Shown in pieces: positions 11,087 to 23,800 of a DNA stretch of 64,000 bases; positions within the stretch are counted from its first letter, which is position 1, and each line of letters opens with the position of its first letter. Made by a program: the position numbers and the translations under genes. Below the pieces are notes generated by a model. It was not told the DNA's origin. It made no database searches and was given only the letters and a program-made list of their open reading frames with translations. Source of the stretch: Bolinopsis microptera (lineage: Eukaryota > Ctenophora > Tentaculata > Lobata > Bolinopsidae); assembly GCF_026151205.1 (NCBI RefSeq), contig NC_087078.1, positions 2,543,675 through 2,607,674 on the forward strand, written 5' to 3'.

Positions 11087-12100
11087 TTAGTCACCAATAA
11101 GTCTTTGTCGTTCCTCTTCCCCAGAATTTATTCTAACTTCAGTTTGAGTAAAATATCTCACGAGGCCGAGGGGGGCTAATATCGTCGCCATCCTGGAGTT
11201 AAGGAACTCCCTGAAGCTGTTTAGAGACAATGTGTAAATGTAGAAGTTGGACATCAAATTTAGGGACCCAATCGCATACCCAATCCTAAAAAAGTAAAAA
11301 TGCCAGAACTGGGACATCTCCGTTGGGGCATCCTTCACAAAGTAGCTAACTGCACCGCAGATAGCTCCCGGTAGATTAGCGACAGTGAAGACAGCTACAG
11401 TGAGCACCACTGTCATCACCCCCCTCCACTGGAGTCCTCCTGGTCCTCTAGCAGTGATCTTCTTAGCTGTGATGATAATCATGACATTGCTCACCATCAC
11501 AACCACCAAACTAATGAGCGATACTAATCCGATTAAGATGAAGGTGATCTTTAAGAACCAGCTGTCTTGAGATGAAGATCTGCTGAACTGACAGGTGTAG
11601 GTCAGGTAGCTGAAGTAGATATCATCTATCTTTGTCAGGGCAGGCAGCGCTGCTAATACGAAGCTGCAAATGAAGCAGACGAGTGATGAAAAATGAGCGA
11701 TCTTTGTAGAGAGATGGACAGCTCTGAACGGATATTTCAGGATCAGCAACTTGGTCAGAGACAGCGCAACAATAAGGAGAAGGAAAGTTCCTAAAACACT
11801 GTAGGTAACACAATACTCTACACGACAGAAGAGTTTGCCGAACACCCATCTGTTCAGAGCTAGTGAGACTGCTTCCGGCAAGACAGTGAAAATCACTAGG
11901 AAGATATCAGCAAGAGCAATGTACTGAATAAACACGACCATGACTTTATGAAGATTAATTGCATTGTATCTCAAGGATCCTATCAGTATTAGAGCATCGC
12001 CTATAAGAGATGACATGGCTATGGTAGAGGTGTATGCGGTTAGAAGCTGTCGTTCTGTGGCGCTGTGGATACCATACAGGGTATAGTTATCATACTTCAT
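11087..12100 (-). CDS. Intronless class A-like G-protein-coupled receptor
   Basis: 337 residues with seven hydrophobic segments. Class A landmarks are present but changed. TM1 has GD (LIGDALILIG) in place of GN. TM2 keeps the conserved Asp (IALADIFLVIF). A Cys begins TM3 (KLFCRVEYC). The DRY position reads TKL (SLTKLLILKYPFR). TM7 ends NLMSNFYIYTLSLNSFREFL, with SNFYIY instead of NPxxY, followed by a helix-8-like FREFL. N-terminal NYT near residue 5 is an N-glycosylation site. Changed DRY and NPxxY motifs suggest unusual activation or coupling. The ligand cannot be told. Single-exon structure is common for expanded invertebrate GPCR families. No other gene within 5 kb on the right. Confidence 0.85.
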   Translation of the reverse strand: MKYDNYTLYGIHSATERQLLTAYTSTIAMSSLIGDALILIGSLRYNAINLHKVMVVFIQYIALADIFLVIFTVLPEAVSLALNRWVFGKLFCRVEYCVTYSVLGTFLLLIVALSLTKLLILKYPFRAVHLSTKIAHFSSLVCFICSFVLAALPALTKIDDIYFSYLTYTCQFSRSSSQDSWFLKITFILIGLVSLISLVVVMVSNVMIIITAKKITARGPGGLQWRGVMTVVLTVAVFTVANLPGAICGAVSYFVKDAPTEMSQFWHFYFFRIGYAIGSLNLMSNFYIYTLSLNSFREFLNSRMATILAPLGLVRYFTQTEVRINSGEEERQRLIGD

Positions 12101-15100
12101 CCTAGCTCTAGAATCGTAGAAGAAGCACCAGTGGGGTTAAAATGTAAAAGAAAAATAATGAACTAACCTCAGTAACTTGCCTAGGTCATGCCTTTGCTCG
12201 GAAAACGGTATACGATAGGACAAATATGTATGATGAGTACTACAGAGTACAGGGTGTGCCGGGGGGATCAGGTACTAATTCTACTAAGTGCCGTACGTGA
12301 CGTCGACTAAGTGCAGTTTTGGACTTTACAAAAAGGACCCACCCACCCCCTTCACGGTACTAACTGCTTTTTCGGATAATATTTAGGACACCCACCCCCT
12401 TTGGGTCAATTTAGTATTAGATGATGTTGAGTTCTTAGGTACTAGTAGTAAAAAGATAGACAGTACCGACATGGACAGTACTGAGTGCAGTCTGTCTCAT
12501 ACGTAGGACAATGTTGTCTGTGCGTCAATCAAATACCGTAAATCTCCGTTAACCTTAACAAACAAAGTTCGGTGAAAGCTTTAGGAAGATACCGGAGTTG
12601 AAGAAGAAGGAGAGTCAGGAGATAACAAGAAGGGTGGATTAAAGGACACAAAGGCCGGAAAGAGAGAAAAAATGTCAGCGATTTGTGTCTGAATTCTTTT
12701 AAATGTTGAGAGCGAGGGGTGTTAACATTTTAACCAATTCTGAGCTTCTTTCTTCAAAAATGAGCTTCTTTTTTTGGGGAAACTGTGTGGAATCTGTGAT
12801 GGAGTTCACGATCGTCTAGGCATAGACAGGTCATGTGATAAACTCGGCCTTACGAGACTTTATTTCAAGCTAAAGTTCAGCTTCTATTTAGATTCAACAT
12901 CATGTATGCCCAGTGCCCACTACATTATTCTATTATCCCAAATATAGAAAGTTCCTGAATATGCAAAATGATCTGTACGAGACTATTTGACCTGGAATAT
13001 ACCGTGAACAATTTAAAGCGAAGATTATACAGAATACGTGGAACTGTTACTATGTCAAATCGTGACGTCCGTGATAAATTGAAACATCACATTTTCTCTC
13101 TCGCTTCCATTTCATAGCAATTCAGTTTAAACTGTGACGATGAAAGAATGTTCTGGAAAATTCAGACAAATTTACCAATTATATAGTTGTTGTTTGAATT
13201 TTGATAAAATCGAGTGGATATAAGACATTTAAAGTAGAGTTACGTATTTAAGAATGCGACTAGCTGCATTATATTGCATCTAACAGTAAACAGCACGTAT
13301 CCCTCTATTCACTGCACCTGCCGTACATTTCAGTAGTTACATACCAAAACAATTGGATTCCCAAGAATCCCAAGACTTAAATATACCCACTGCTAAAAAT
13401 TTAAATAAAGTAACCCAAAATTAATTTATGTCACATGTTTGTAAGATAATTTACGTTCTGCGTGTCCATAAAATGCCAGTATCTGAAGCTATTGCCACAC
13501 GTGAGGTGTGTCAACTTTGACAGCAAGATTGTGATTTGCAACGTTATTACGTTCAAGAGCTAATATTCTATAATGGAAAACACACGATCGCATAGATTAA
13601 TAACGGAGGATATTATATCAGCTGTCAAGATAGCTAAAGGATAGCTAATAAGGTATTTTACTGCCACTGGTAATTTGCACCGGTTTGAAGTTTGTCACTT
13701 CGAGATAGGCGCGGTTTGACACTTTTAACAGTAAAAACTTTGAAATTAAATAAAAAATAACTATATTTGGTTCACGTTCTCTGCCAGAGACTCAGCTTGT
13801 CTGACAAATATTTGATTAAATAAATACTTCCTGAAAATATGAAACACATAACAACATTGCAACAACCTCACTGTTCTTCATTGGTATACGGTAGTGCCCT
13901 TTAAATAAGCCTTATGTTATCAAAGCATATTTATTCGGCTTTATTCAAAATATCAAAGGATACTTAAAATTGACAATTTTCTATAGAATCAGTGGGAGTC
14001 AGTGGGATGACTTGGTAACCTAGTAACGGTCAAATGTTCGTTATAATACAGAAACTGTCGTCCTCAAAAGGTTCCCACTTCACAGGGTTAAAGTATCATA
14101 AAGAAATGACGTCAAGCAACTAGTTCATTTGAATCACAGGCTTTCTTTTATGATGCTAATCCGTTAAAAATGCATATTTATAATACGGTCCCACTACCAT
14201 TTATCTAATGGCCTTGAGAATCTAGGTTTAACTTTAAAGTATTAGTGTTTTAAATATAGTTCTGCGTTGTAAATCAAAGGAACCTGAAGACTTTATCAAA
14301 ACCTGACTTTATCATAACCTTTATATCAGTATTTTCTAAAGTCGGACCCACAGCATAGTACCTTATAGTGTACTGATTATACTGATTTATGATAGATAAT
14401 CAGAGTGCATACTGCATAGTCTGCCTATTATTGATCATTTGATCTGTTCCAGACAGTTTAATAAGCTTGTGCTCGTTAAGTGACCATAATTTGACAAAAT
14501 ATGATACACCCAAATTTACGAGATGATACACCCAAATTTACGAGATGATGACAAAATCGCACACAAAAGTAAGTACAATTAGGGCGTGTGATATGTGTAA
14601 CATTAGGCTCATAATTAGCGGGATAATACATGCGTAAGAAAGCTAATAATTAAGGGGATAATAATATGTAAAATAAGGCGTGCAATTAAGGGATAAAAAG
14701 GCGTGTAATTAAGGGGATAATTTATGCGTAATTAATTAAGGGAGTAGTGCCAAGGACCCCACCATCTCTCATATCCGGGTTGAAAGCTCGTATACACTAT
14801 ACATTGTGATCTATTAATAGTAACTCACGACACACACGTGCAGTGTGTACACAGATATCAGCTGTATATATCTTATCATAGTACATTTAGGGAGTGCATT
14901 TAGTACATTTAGTACATTTAGTATATAGTACATTTAGGGAGTGCCTTGTATTTAAAAGTAGTATCTTCCTGTTCAGATCACAGATGAGTGTACAATTTGA
15001 TATATTATACGAGCGAATGTATGATATATCATTGTTCAAGTTACATCAATTCTAGTATTAACAAATAAATTTTGGTATTAAAATGGAAAATGTTGTATGT

Positions 15101-17160
15101 TTATTGTACGAGCAGTGGTTAAGCTAACATTACAATAATTATTGTCAAGTTGTGCACTAAATGCGCAGCAAAATACACAGGTCATTGTATACTAAATATT
15201 AAGAGTATAATGTACACTGTACACGTGACTAGTAACGTGTATAATGTACTCGTGACATGATTATACTGTCACGTGACTTGTACTACACAAATCTGCTTGC
15301 TGCATCTTCGTTATCACAAGGGAGTGTACAACTATTATACAAGAAGCATCTGTCTGATAAATTTGATATGCTGGTAATGGTTGTAATGAATGCAGTCGAA
15401 TTGTTATAGTAAATACAGTTCCATACATCAGACCGTAACATTATAGTTAAATAGTAATATAGAACCTCTGTGATTATACCTTTTGTTCAGCTCAATCTTT
15501 ATCGTTACGAAGTTAAGACACGCTCGCGCTGAGTCTGTAACTTTTATAATGTAACATTAAAGTTTCAGAGATCGATCAGGAGATTGGTATTTTGGCCGGG
15601 GGCGTATTCTTGAGGAACTAGAAAAGAGAATACGCAGTTCTGGAGAAACTGAAAAAGGCTTTTTAGCAGTAAAAATACCTTTTGATATCCTCCAAATTAC
15701 GTCACTGAGCCTTTATATCGGAATTCCCACAGGCCACCAAGAAATCAGATATTTTGTCCCAAATTTCAAATCCTAATTCCTACACACTTGAAATACGAGA
15801 CTTGTTAAGACATGCCAGATCTCCTAAGATGACGTTTTATCACTGTAAAACTCGTGACAATATTACGCGTGTTGAATTAATCTGATTTGTAACAGTAACA
15901 CGGTACACCAGATGGCTGTTTTGTTCAGCTTCAGTGTGGCATGACTAGACTGTGGCATGACTGGGCCTGCGCTTTATTCTTCATATTTTCTGATATTTTC
16001 AGATTCATTCAAAGCGGCTTGAATTTCAGATTCCTGATTATTGTTTCTATTTCCCTCATCTGTACCTCAATTCAAACCCACTCAGATTGCATACTCCTCC
16101 TCGGTTAGTATTACACAGAATCCTAACAAAGATTGAAATAAAACACGGTGATTTTAAAAACTAACAAATAAATTGTCACACTCCTCTGAAAATGGAGAAG
16201 GTGTGCACGGCAAGGAAATCACATTTGAGAGGTATTATATTATATAATTCACAACATTGTCACAGATCAAATTGCATAATACACAGAGAGAAACATTAGG
16301 TTGGTTTAACAAGTACATTCATTATTGATTAAGTTACCCCAAAATTCAAATTTATATAATTAATTTTATGGTGTGATTTTAAAGGATGGGCGGTTCTATA
16401 AATAACCGGTATGTGAGTTTACATTTTCCGAATTCCAAAGCGAGATTAATTACTGTTAGAGTAAAGTTAGTAAAATCTCTGAAGGATAGAAAAGCTGCAA
16501 ATAATGTAAAATTATTTCCATATCTCGAAATTGACTGAGAACGGCCATTTTAAATGCGATAATATGCGAGGATTCAGATTTGAAATAAGTACAAGCAAGT
16601 TAAACTCAGCAATGTGAACGTACAATAATGTCCTTTCTATAATATGATATCAATATCGTTAACTAATTGTTAATCAAAACTTGAAGATGTTCCCCTTTAC
16701 ACAGTCTCTAATTTAACTGTATCAAATCACAATCATCATGTAAATAAATAGCACATTATATATTTACAATTTAATTACTCGTACAAAATTATACTACTTT
16801 ATCATTATAATTAACTCATCTTTCCCCTCAAACTTACTCTAATCATAATGTATCTAACGCGTGGAAGCTTCAAGAGGACTAGAACTTTCTATCAGAATCT
16901 CCTCAAGTCAATTGATCTAAACCCGATGTAATGAACTAAGTTGATCTACCAACTATTTAAATCTATATCCACAGCAACGATTAGTAGCATCACTTTTTAC
17001 AGTAGAAAAATAAAAGAGTAGCAAATGCAGCGAAGAATATAATAACAGTTGAAATTATGTAAATAAGTTCCCGGTATCTAACTAATTTAGAAACTTAACG
17101 GTGTTATTTACTGTTAAACTATCGTCAAACACGAAATGAACAAGAGCTCTGAGCTGAAAT
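12101..17160. other. No recognised gene
   Basis: About 5 kb of AT-rich intergenic sequence without an ORF that reads like protein. It holds degenerate repeats of aattaaggggataat at about 14600-14750 and of acatttag at about 14880-14945. Confidence 0.55.
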
Positions 17161-17320
17161 CACATGATGGAGTCACATGGTAACATTTCCTTATAAGGTA
17201 GTGCTACAATAGTAACAAGACCTTATATGGTGACGTAACCAAGGTAACATTACCTTATACATATATCGGTAGTGTTACCATGGTAACATGACCTTATATG
17301 GAAGTGTCACCATGAAGTCA
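17160..17320. repeat. Degenerate ~40-bp tandem repeat carrying GTTACCATGGTAAC
   Basis: Four to five diverged units of the form gtagtgttaccatggtaacatgaccttatat. The best unit contains the perfect palindrome GTTACCATGGTAAC at 17274-17287. It lies about 550 bases beyond the 3' end of FZR1. Confidence 0.6.
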
Positions 17321-17853
17321 AATGAATTTAAATTCCAGTCTGAATAATATCTATAATTATTACTGATCACATGATAATATTTCTAACTCTCAAAAAGCTT
17401 CAAATTGCCTGGTTCGGCAAACAATATATCATTATATTAATAATATATTATAACAAAACACAAATTTGTAACGAAAACAATGATTGATTAACGCAAAATA
17501 ACGAAGATCCGACCTGAGACTTCGCCCGAAGATACATAAGTCGTTCATAAGCGTGTACAACTAATTTTTAAGTGATTGTAATAATGATTTTGATGATGAT
17601 GTACACTTTTTAGTCGAACCTCCGTTACAATGGCCAGCTAGATTGACAAAATTCTGCAATTAACACACACGACTTAAGTTGTAAAACACTGAACATTAAA
17701 CGAATTTCCTTAAACTGTCACAATCCTATTATAAGACCTGAGCATCCTCAAAATGACGTCATCAAAGCCTTCTATGACGTCATACACCACATCACTTTAT
17801 ACACAAACGCAAGATATCTAAGAAACCCCGGAGATCCCTATTTCCAGTCCATT

Positions 17854-20800
17854 TCAACGGATACTGGAGAATAAGTTGAGCGCTGACCGGGACTCTTTCT
17901 GAAGTCTGGACTTGTTGAAAACGTTCCAAAAGCGGAGAGTCTCGTCGCCAGCACCTGTAACTATGGACTGTCCGTCCGGGGACATGGCTAGGTAGAGGAC
18001 TCGGCAGTGGTGTCCGGTTAAACACACAACCTGGGGGGAGGAGTGTGTTAGTGGTGAAAATTATATATAATAGAAACTATATTTATTCAGGACGTTACAG
18101 AAGGAATATATATTTAATGTAGTTTGAGGAGTCCTCACTCTCCTCACGTCCGACAATGGCGTTTCTCTTGTCGCTACGGCTAATATGTTACTAGGATTGA
18201 AGAATTATTATCTTTAAAATGGAATGAATTCGAGTGCTGGAGATTGGGGAAAACCCTAATTGGGTAGGCGCCTTATTCCTAAAAACTTGTACTTCATGTA
18301 CGCTTATAATTGCAGAGTTGTTATCTTGAATTTGTTATCTAATATTCTATACGTCACCAATATCAGTTAGTTTTATTACCAATTAAATTTAAACGTGATA
18401 AAACCATGACACTGCTACGTTCAAAGGGCTCTGATAACAACATTTTAACAAACCGTAATTAACATTTGCTGCAACTGTTGCATCACCAAAAGATAACACG
18501 GAAACAGACAGAGATAACTCGCTCTAATTTTAATGCAAATGCAGAAGTGTGTGTAGCAACATATTCTACACTCAAACTTTAGTTTTACGGTCAGTGAAAC
18601 TATTTAACTCTATGATATGGGAGGCCGTTATACTTTAGCGACTTACGAATTCAATTTAATGATATTTGTACCCTTCAGAGCACACTAAAAGTTGAATTCA
18701 GTGATATTTGTACACCGATTTTATATTCAATTAAAGGTGAGTCCTCAATAAATAACTGCCACTGTCCTGGATTTACATCACAACTGAGTGCTAATAAACT
18801 GATATTGCCAACCAGTGAAGGTATAATTCGGTAACACGACATCTGTCCGACAGCGACATCTGTCCGACAGCACTATTTTCGTGTGTTTGAAGTGATACCT
18901 CAAATTTGGCACATAGAAATTTATCCAAACTTGCACAAATTATTTGTCTTAAAGCTATCTTACTATCTAGAAAGTTTCAAGAAAATCGTATCGTTGGATC
19001 TCCAGATATATGCTTTGGAACCACTGAAAACCACCGAATGTGTGTAGCAACATATTCTACACTCAAACTTTAGTTTTACGGTCAGTGAAACTATTTAACT
19101 CTATAATATGGGAGACCGTTATACTTTAGCGACTTACGAATTCAATTTAATGATATTTGTACCCTTCAGAGCACACTAAAAGTTGAATTCAGTGATATTT
19201 GTACACCGATTTTATATTCAATTAAAGGTGACTCAATAAATAACTGCCACTGTCCTGGATTTACATCACAACTGAGTGCCAATAAACTGATATTGCCAAC
19301 CAGTGAAGGTATAATTCTGGTAAATGTACTGGTTCTAAAACCTGTTACTTTACGGAGAGTTATACACGATAAGTAGTAACTGTAAGTTTGTAGTGTGTAT
19401 CCTGTGTGTAACTGCTCGTGTTTATCCAATTAGTTAATTAGACCACCGGTAACTCTAGCACATAAGCTATATGTAATACGGACAAGCTAAATGTGCCGGA
19501 ACCTATTTTAGAACTCCTCAGCAAATTGTATGTCACGTGATCATATAGTCATGGAAACGAGGCAGATAAATGCTGCAGGTAAAGGGATGTGGAGTGGTGC
19601 AAATGCAGCGATCTAATTGGCTTATTTGTGTCACGTGCTACAAACACAGGTACATCACAGGTTGATCTGTGTGAGGTAACACTGGGCTGGGCAGCAATAA
19701 AGCAGTGCACTGAGACAAGCTCCTGCTTCCATTGGTCGTTCTTTCTGACACGTGGTCTGACACGTGGTCACGTGATACTGTAAATTTACATATAATAGCT
19801 CATGATTGCTCTCCGGTGGTGCACAGTTGCAAAGAGCTGCACACTGTGCACAGCTCCCCTTAGGGGTAAACATTGTCTCTATAATTTATACTGCACCTGG
19901 CTTTATACGTGTAATATATAATGCAGGTAAGCTCCTTGCTTTATGTGTAATGTGTATGTATTAATAGAACGTTAGTGAGCTTTACTGGCTCAGGTAGAAT
20001 TCTGGGAGCAGAAAGCCCCCTCAGGGGTGATATGGACTGGTTAATTTACTGGTTAATTTACTGGTTAGCACTTGGTTGCGAGCATTAATGAAGATCTACG
20101 AAATATAGCGGACTAAAACCTAGGAATGGCAAACAGCTAAACAATGAGACAAACTCAGATATTGTCAAATAGATCACGGAGAGGTATGCGATTATATAAA
20201 ACAGTAACATAAAGAAACCCACAGAGAACAAACAAACACACGTGACTTGTTTAAAGAAACCCACAGAGAACAAACAAACACACGTGACTTGTTTAAAGAA
20301 ACCCACAGAGAACAAACAAACACACGTGTTTTAACAAACCTGCTGTAACGAGGGGTATTTCCAGACAAGGATCTGGTGTTGAGAGTAACCGTGTGTACTG
20401 ACAAACTCGTGGGTAGTCTTAGACCAAGCTAGGTTACATACCTGAAATATTATTATTTGTTATTTAAGGGGAAACTTACTTCGTAAAACTTAATAACTTT
20501 TTTTAAATGCTGGTGTTTTATGAAATTTGTCCTTTTAAAGATTTGTATTGAAGGCTTAGTACTAACACAATTTCAATAACCCAGTTTTCCCAGAACCTTC
20601 AAAATATCGCCGTCACTAACTGTTAACGGAGGGACTGCTTTTTAAACCTTTTATGGGAAACAAATTCAGACTAGGATTCTAAAAATAGAAGCCAATCAAT
20701 TAGAGATAGTTTTGAGATAATCTCCCCCCCCACGCTTTTTGATCTTTCCCATGGTTAAAGGATCACGCTCGAAAGCTTTAAACATCAAAGAATATCCAGT

Positions 20801-23800
20801 TCTATAGTATAATGAGAGTTCTACTCTACGCTATATTGTAGATTGTAGTTATAAGGTGGGAAATCGTATTAGAGTCGTACAGTGTACCATAAAAGGAGAC
20901 TTCCACAATGAGAATTGTGAACTCTAATCAATACCTCTGGAGCTCGAAGATAACAGATTCCAAGTCTATGGGATTTAACTGTGTGTCCACTGTCCATTGT
21001 GGTTTAAGCGACCATCTTGTCCTCTGTAACATTTCTCATGGACACACCCGTCACTCTGATGCTAACACCAGACCAGGTTGCAGAATGTTCCCATAGTTCG
21101 ACTAGACAGTATGACGTCATAATACTTATTTAATAGAAGTGGAACTATCTGCGCTGGCGACGTCATGATGGAGCAGGAACACCCTGTACTCCACAAGTAC
21201 TGCTCCTTCATAATATTTTGTATCATTATATCTCAAAAAGTCACACTTTCTGTGGTACACCCTGTACACGTATGAAGCTGTGAAGTGGAAGTTTTTGCTG
21301 GAATGCTTCCAAAGAATTAAGATGGTTATCAACCCTATCAAGCTGTAGATTTGACAGGTTCGACCGGATGGTTAAACGGTGTGGTGTGTCAACTTGGTGC
21401 TTATCTGGCACCTTTGATCTTGACTAACTTTTCATGACAGTGGAACTAGAAAGATGATACTGATTTTGCAAAATATTTTAGACACCTCTTCATGAATGGA
21501 AGTTAAAGCATGAGGCTAGGAGAATTTTAGTGGAAGTATCAGACAGAATGAATGATTTAGGTGCTAGAATAACTTTTTTTGTATTTCATGAACAAAAATT
21601 AATCGGCTTCATCATTTTAAATTATATCGTAGATAAAGCGACTTTATATGAGCTCAAAAATGAGTAATGACGTCGAACACAATCTTATCTCAAAATTGGA
21701 TGCTCCCGTGAGAAAATTCTCACATGGTGATAATAAATAAATGATAAATACTCAAATCGAGATTATGATAGGATCCCGGAAATGATAACATTTCACGTCA
21801 TCAGTCTTGCTAGTAAGGGAGAGGGAATTGGGAATCACAAGATTGTTTGACGTTATAACTGACAGAAATCAGGCAGATGTCCTAAAATTGGTTATATTGG
21901 AGAATTCGGCATATCGGTCATAATATTATATCAAATGTGAGGGCATATGCTAATTTGTTGCATCCTTCAACCTCAAATTCCCCTTATGACGTTCCATATC
22001 CCCTGCTTCCAAGAAACCAAGTGCCGCTTGTCAGCTAGCACTTAAATCCAATTAAAACTGTTTAACGTTAACGTCATGCAAATTAAGGGCGTTGCCATTT
22101 TTGATACTTGTGCAACCAAAGCAGCTTAATGAACACTGTCGCTTCTGCTATCGCTCCATTCACGTAGAAGACTTTCTTAGGCGTTTTTTATGGTGGGTCA
22201 CACTGACACAAGAGTAAGATCGTACGTGGTCAGGAATGTGAGTTGGTCACTTAAATAGTAGATATTTATTAAAGCAAGGAAACAGTATTTACATATTTTA
22301 TTATTTGGAAATCAACGGAAGATATTGCTAGCACAAGTGCATAAAAAGAGCTAGTACTGTAATTTGGTTATTAAGTTTATTAAAACTTTATACTTGGGGA
22401 GTGGAAGAAAATATTTGAAATTTAACCTTGAAATATCTATTATCTACAACTACAAGGATTTAGTGACTTATTACTAATAAATTTACATATTTCTAGAAAA
22501 TTGGATAATTTGAGATCTGTCCCGACACGTCAATGAAAACCCCCCACAAGTCACATAATAATCAGATCTGACAACCTCCTAATTATTACAACATATTCTC
22601 AGCCACGTACGGTCACCTAATCACAATCAGGGCGAGTCTTATCAGCTGTTCTCTAGGTCTTCATATGACAGTATAATATAAGGAAGGTTGTGTTATTTGT
22701 AATACAAGAAGAGTTCTCCGACACAAGAAACAGTGAAAATAAGATGAAACAAGACCTCCGCAAGGCATATTCTGTTCTTATCTCTGGCTTGCTTCCTATT
22801 ATCAGCGAGCAGATGTTTGAATTTAAATTTGAATATTCCCGCTCAGAAATTAACGAATATTAGATGCAAGAGGACAGGGTGATAATTGTGGTCCGGCTTG
22901 AACACCTGCCCCAGTAAACAAGATGTTGTGAGCTCTACTGTCAACTTGTCAAGATACTCGGCTGTGATTGGTCCAACAGTTTGGTGATGATCAAAAGCGG
23001 TAAATTCAAATTTGAAATAATGCAAGACTTGCCGAGAGTAGAACTAGTTCAAGTAGAACTAGTTTCTAGAACTAGAGCGTTTACATGATATATATGGAAA
23101 TTATACTTTCCTGGAAGCAAACTGGAAACTATAAACTAAGAAATAGGGCAGAGAACATAAAGTTTGACCATTTAGCGGAAAGACTGGGAGATAAAAACTG
23201 AACAGTGACTAAGGTAAAACTTAGCACCCTAGTAACACAACAGCGCGATTTTCAATCTTCAGATCCTCTTCTACCCAAAGATAACCGATTTTCAGATTAC
23301 AATCCTCCAGGGATGAGCAGTAAGGATTCAATTAACACCTAATTAAGCCACCACTTTAAACCTTACATTTTAAAGTTAAGTTTAGGGTTAATAGGGAAGA
23401 GTTAAGACTTCAGGGACCATAACCTTAAACCTTAAAACCATTACTCTATGTCTACCAAGTGGTTGGGCTTCTTGGATAGTGGATACTGCCCCGTTTCCCA
23501 ATATCACAACCCTGGCCCCTGACCGAATTAAGTAAAGACACCTTTTATCCCCATTTGGTGAGTAAATTTATCGAATACCAAGACAGCTAGCTGATTTGAA
23601 CAGTTGAAGCACTAAAAATTGTAGACTAAAACCAAAAAGTAAGACATATAAAAAGTAATATCACAAATATGACACAAATACAAATGAGGCTAATTCTATG
23701 AGAAGAAGACTGATAATATACAATATTATGAAAATACTATATAGATAAAAATGGGACTAATTCCAACCTGACTGCCAGTGTGAACTGACTGGAGAGGTTG

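Noticed and set aside
20192-20404. ORFs with repeated [13 protein letters not shown]
   Set aside because: They are the translation of the 42-bp tandem repeat in an FZR1 intron.
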